Part shown: positions 13,253 to 14,041 of the stretch, piece after piece
How the letters are laid out: each line of letters opens with the position of its first letter
Position numbering within the stretch: position 1 is the stretch's first letter
Assembly (NCBI GenBank): GCA_937927525.1
Contig: CALBDR010000489.1
Span: 1-14,041, forward strand
Length of the DNA: 14,041 nt
Direction of reading: 5' to 3'
DNA from: an uncultured Candidatus Melainabacteria bacterium
GTDB taxonomy: Bacteria; Cyanobacteriota; Vampirovibrionia; LMEP-6097
Program-made: the position numbers and the translations under genes
The notes under the pieces: generated by a model
The model's database searches: none
What the model saw: only the letters and a program-made list of their open reading frames with translations
What the model was told of the DNA's origin: nothing

Positions 13253-14041
13253 ATGGGAAAAACTCTTTTTGCTAAAGTTTGGGACTCACATACGGTAGAA
13301 GAATTACCGGGTGATAACTATTTAATTTTCATGGACAGAATTGTTGCTCACGAGATTACTACTCCCCAGGGTGCTATCCAAATTGATGAGGAGTTTGATG
13401 GTAGAATCTTTGACCCGACTAGAATTTTGGCGATTAATGATCACGTAGCTCCAGCTAAGGATACTGCTACAGCTATTCAAGCAAGCGTTTTAAGAAAATG
13501 GGCAAAAAAACATGGTATTAGACATTTCGATATCGGTGAGAATGGTATTTGCCATATCGTAGCTCCAGAGAGAGGTTACGTGCAGCCAGGTACTACACTT
13601 TGTTGTGGTGATAGTCATACTTGTACTAATGGTGCTTTTGCGTGTTTTGCTTTAGGTATAGGTACTACAGCTAATGCTGGGGCGATGCTTTCGCAATGTT
13701 TATTACTTAAAAAACCTAAAGTTATGAAGATTAATGTTACTGGTAAGCGCCAACCAGGTGTTTATGCTAAAGACATTATTCTTGCGATTATTGAGAAAAT
13801 CAGCTTTAAAGGTGGTACAGGATATGTTCTTGAATATACTGGTGATGCTATCACTGATCTAGACATGGAAGAGCGTATGACTATCTGTAATATGGCGATT
13901 GAAGCTGGTGCTACAAGTGGTATGATCGCAGCTGATGAAGTTACTTTCGAGTATTTAAGAGATAAAGAACAGATCCCTAAAGACTCAGCTGAATTTGAAG
14001 CATTGAAAGCTAAGTGGTCAGGATTTACAGCAGATGAAGAT
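13253..14041 (+). CDS. leuC: 3-isopropylmalate dehydratase large subunit (5' part, runs off the window)
   Basis: The large, iron-sulfur chain of isopropylmalate isomerase, which with LeuD converts 2- to 3-isopropylmalate in leucine synthesis. The first 263 residues are visible. The start 'MGKTLFAKVWDSHTV' matches LeuC. 'IVAPERGYVQPGTTLCCGDSHTCTNGAF' (102-129) holds the GDSHT substrate and cluster loop. 'KGGTGYVLEYTGDAITDLDMEERMTICNMAIEAGA' matches the LeuC core nearly residue for residue. The C-terminal cluster cysteines lie beyond the window. Oddly, the usually conserved segment after GIGT (E. coli SEVEHVLATQ) reads TANAGAMLSQ. Homoaconitase or another aconitase-family dehydratase cannot be fully excluded without the rest and the small subunit. 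The start is ATG 13253, 12 nt after TGCTAAAAT. The gene is divergent from the helical protein gene. Confidence 0.94.
   Translation, partial: MGKTLFAKVWDSHTVEELPGDNYLIFMDRIVAHEITTPQGAIQIDEEFDGRIFDPTRILAINDHVAPAKDTATAIQASVLRKWAKKHGIRHFDIGENGICHIVAPERGYVQPGTTLCCGDSHTCTNGAFACFALGIGTTANAGAMLSQCLLLKKPKVMKINVTGKRQPGVYAKDIILAIIEKISFKGGTGYVLEYTGDAITDLDMEERMTICNMAIEAGATSGMIAADEVTFEYLRDKEQIPKDSAEFEALKAKWSGFTADED

Noticed and set aside
1..14041. tRNA, rRNA, riboswitch, T-box, CRISPR array or insertion sequence
   Set aside because: No clover-leaf, direct-repeat array, transposase or terminal repeat was seen by eye. The gaps before pheT and leuC are too short for a T-box leader.

Overview
The window reads as a compact, AT-rich bacterial chromosome segment using the standard bacterial code: TGG for Trp, and TAA, TAG and TGA all used as stops. 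It holds housekeeping and type IV pilus genes and several secreted or membrane proteins I do not recognise. No mobile element, CRISPR array, tRNA or rRNA was seen. The gene set (scattered pil genes, dcd, folK, rimI, pheT without a neighbouring pheS, leuC) fits a free-living or host-associated bacterium that makes its own leucine and has type IV pili. A deep-branching low-GC lineage such as Melainabacteria/Vampirovibrionia or Margulisbacteria would fit, but this is a weak guess.

Layout. Positions 1-246 hold the 3' end of an unknown gene. Positions 283-915 hold a probable degenerate acetyltransferase-fold protein. Then, on the minus strand, come a PilM-PilN (GspL-like) fusion (990-2405) and a prepilin peptidase (2402-3535), overlapping each other. 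folK and rimI run on the plus strand from 3528; the folK start overlaps the prepilin peptidase start. A long minus-strand block (4527-11366) reads, in transcription order: a frameshifted small gene, pheT, a 4-TM membrane protein, pilT, a dCTP deaminase with an added membrane anchor, and an exported unknown protein. A palindromic promoter at 11380-11389 divides this block from two tandem plus-strand genes for secreted coiled-coil proteins (11400-12280). A cytoplasmic helical protein on the minus strand (12277-13158) and the 5' part of leuC (13253 to the window end) diverge from a shared promoter region.

How it is expressed. First genes of transcription units repeatedly carry an extended -10 element (TGnTAnnAT, or a bare -10 hexamer) 8-18 nt upstream of the start codon and lack a Shine-Dalgarno. 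This predicts leaderless or nearly leaderless mRNAs. The second gene of the secreted pair instead has a clear AGAGGA ribosome site. Coding density is very high: two convergent gene pairs overlap by exactly 4 nt at their stop codons, operon genes overlap or abut (TTGA, TAATG), and one divergent pair overlaps at its starts.

Most worth a second look: the frameshifted small gene sharing a palindromic -10 with the secreted pair; the secreted pair itself, which shares an identical 9-residue WLEQFQVWL segment encoded with five synonymous differences; the membrane-anchored Dcd; and the PilM-PilN fusion with a degenerate actin-like half.
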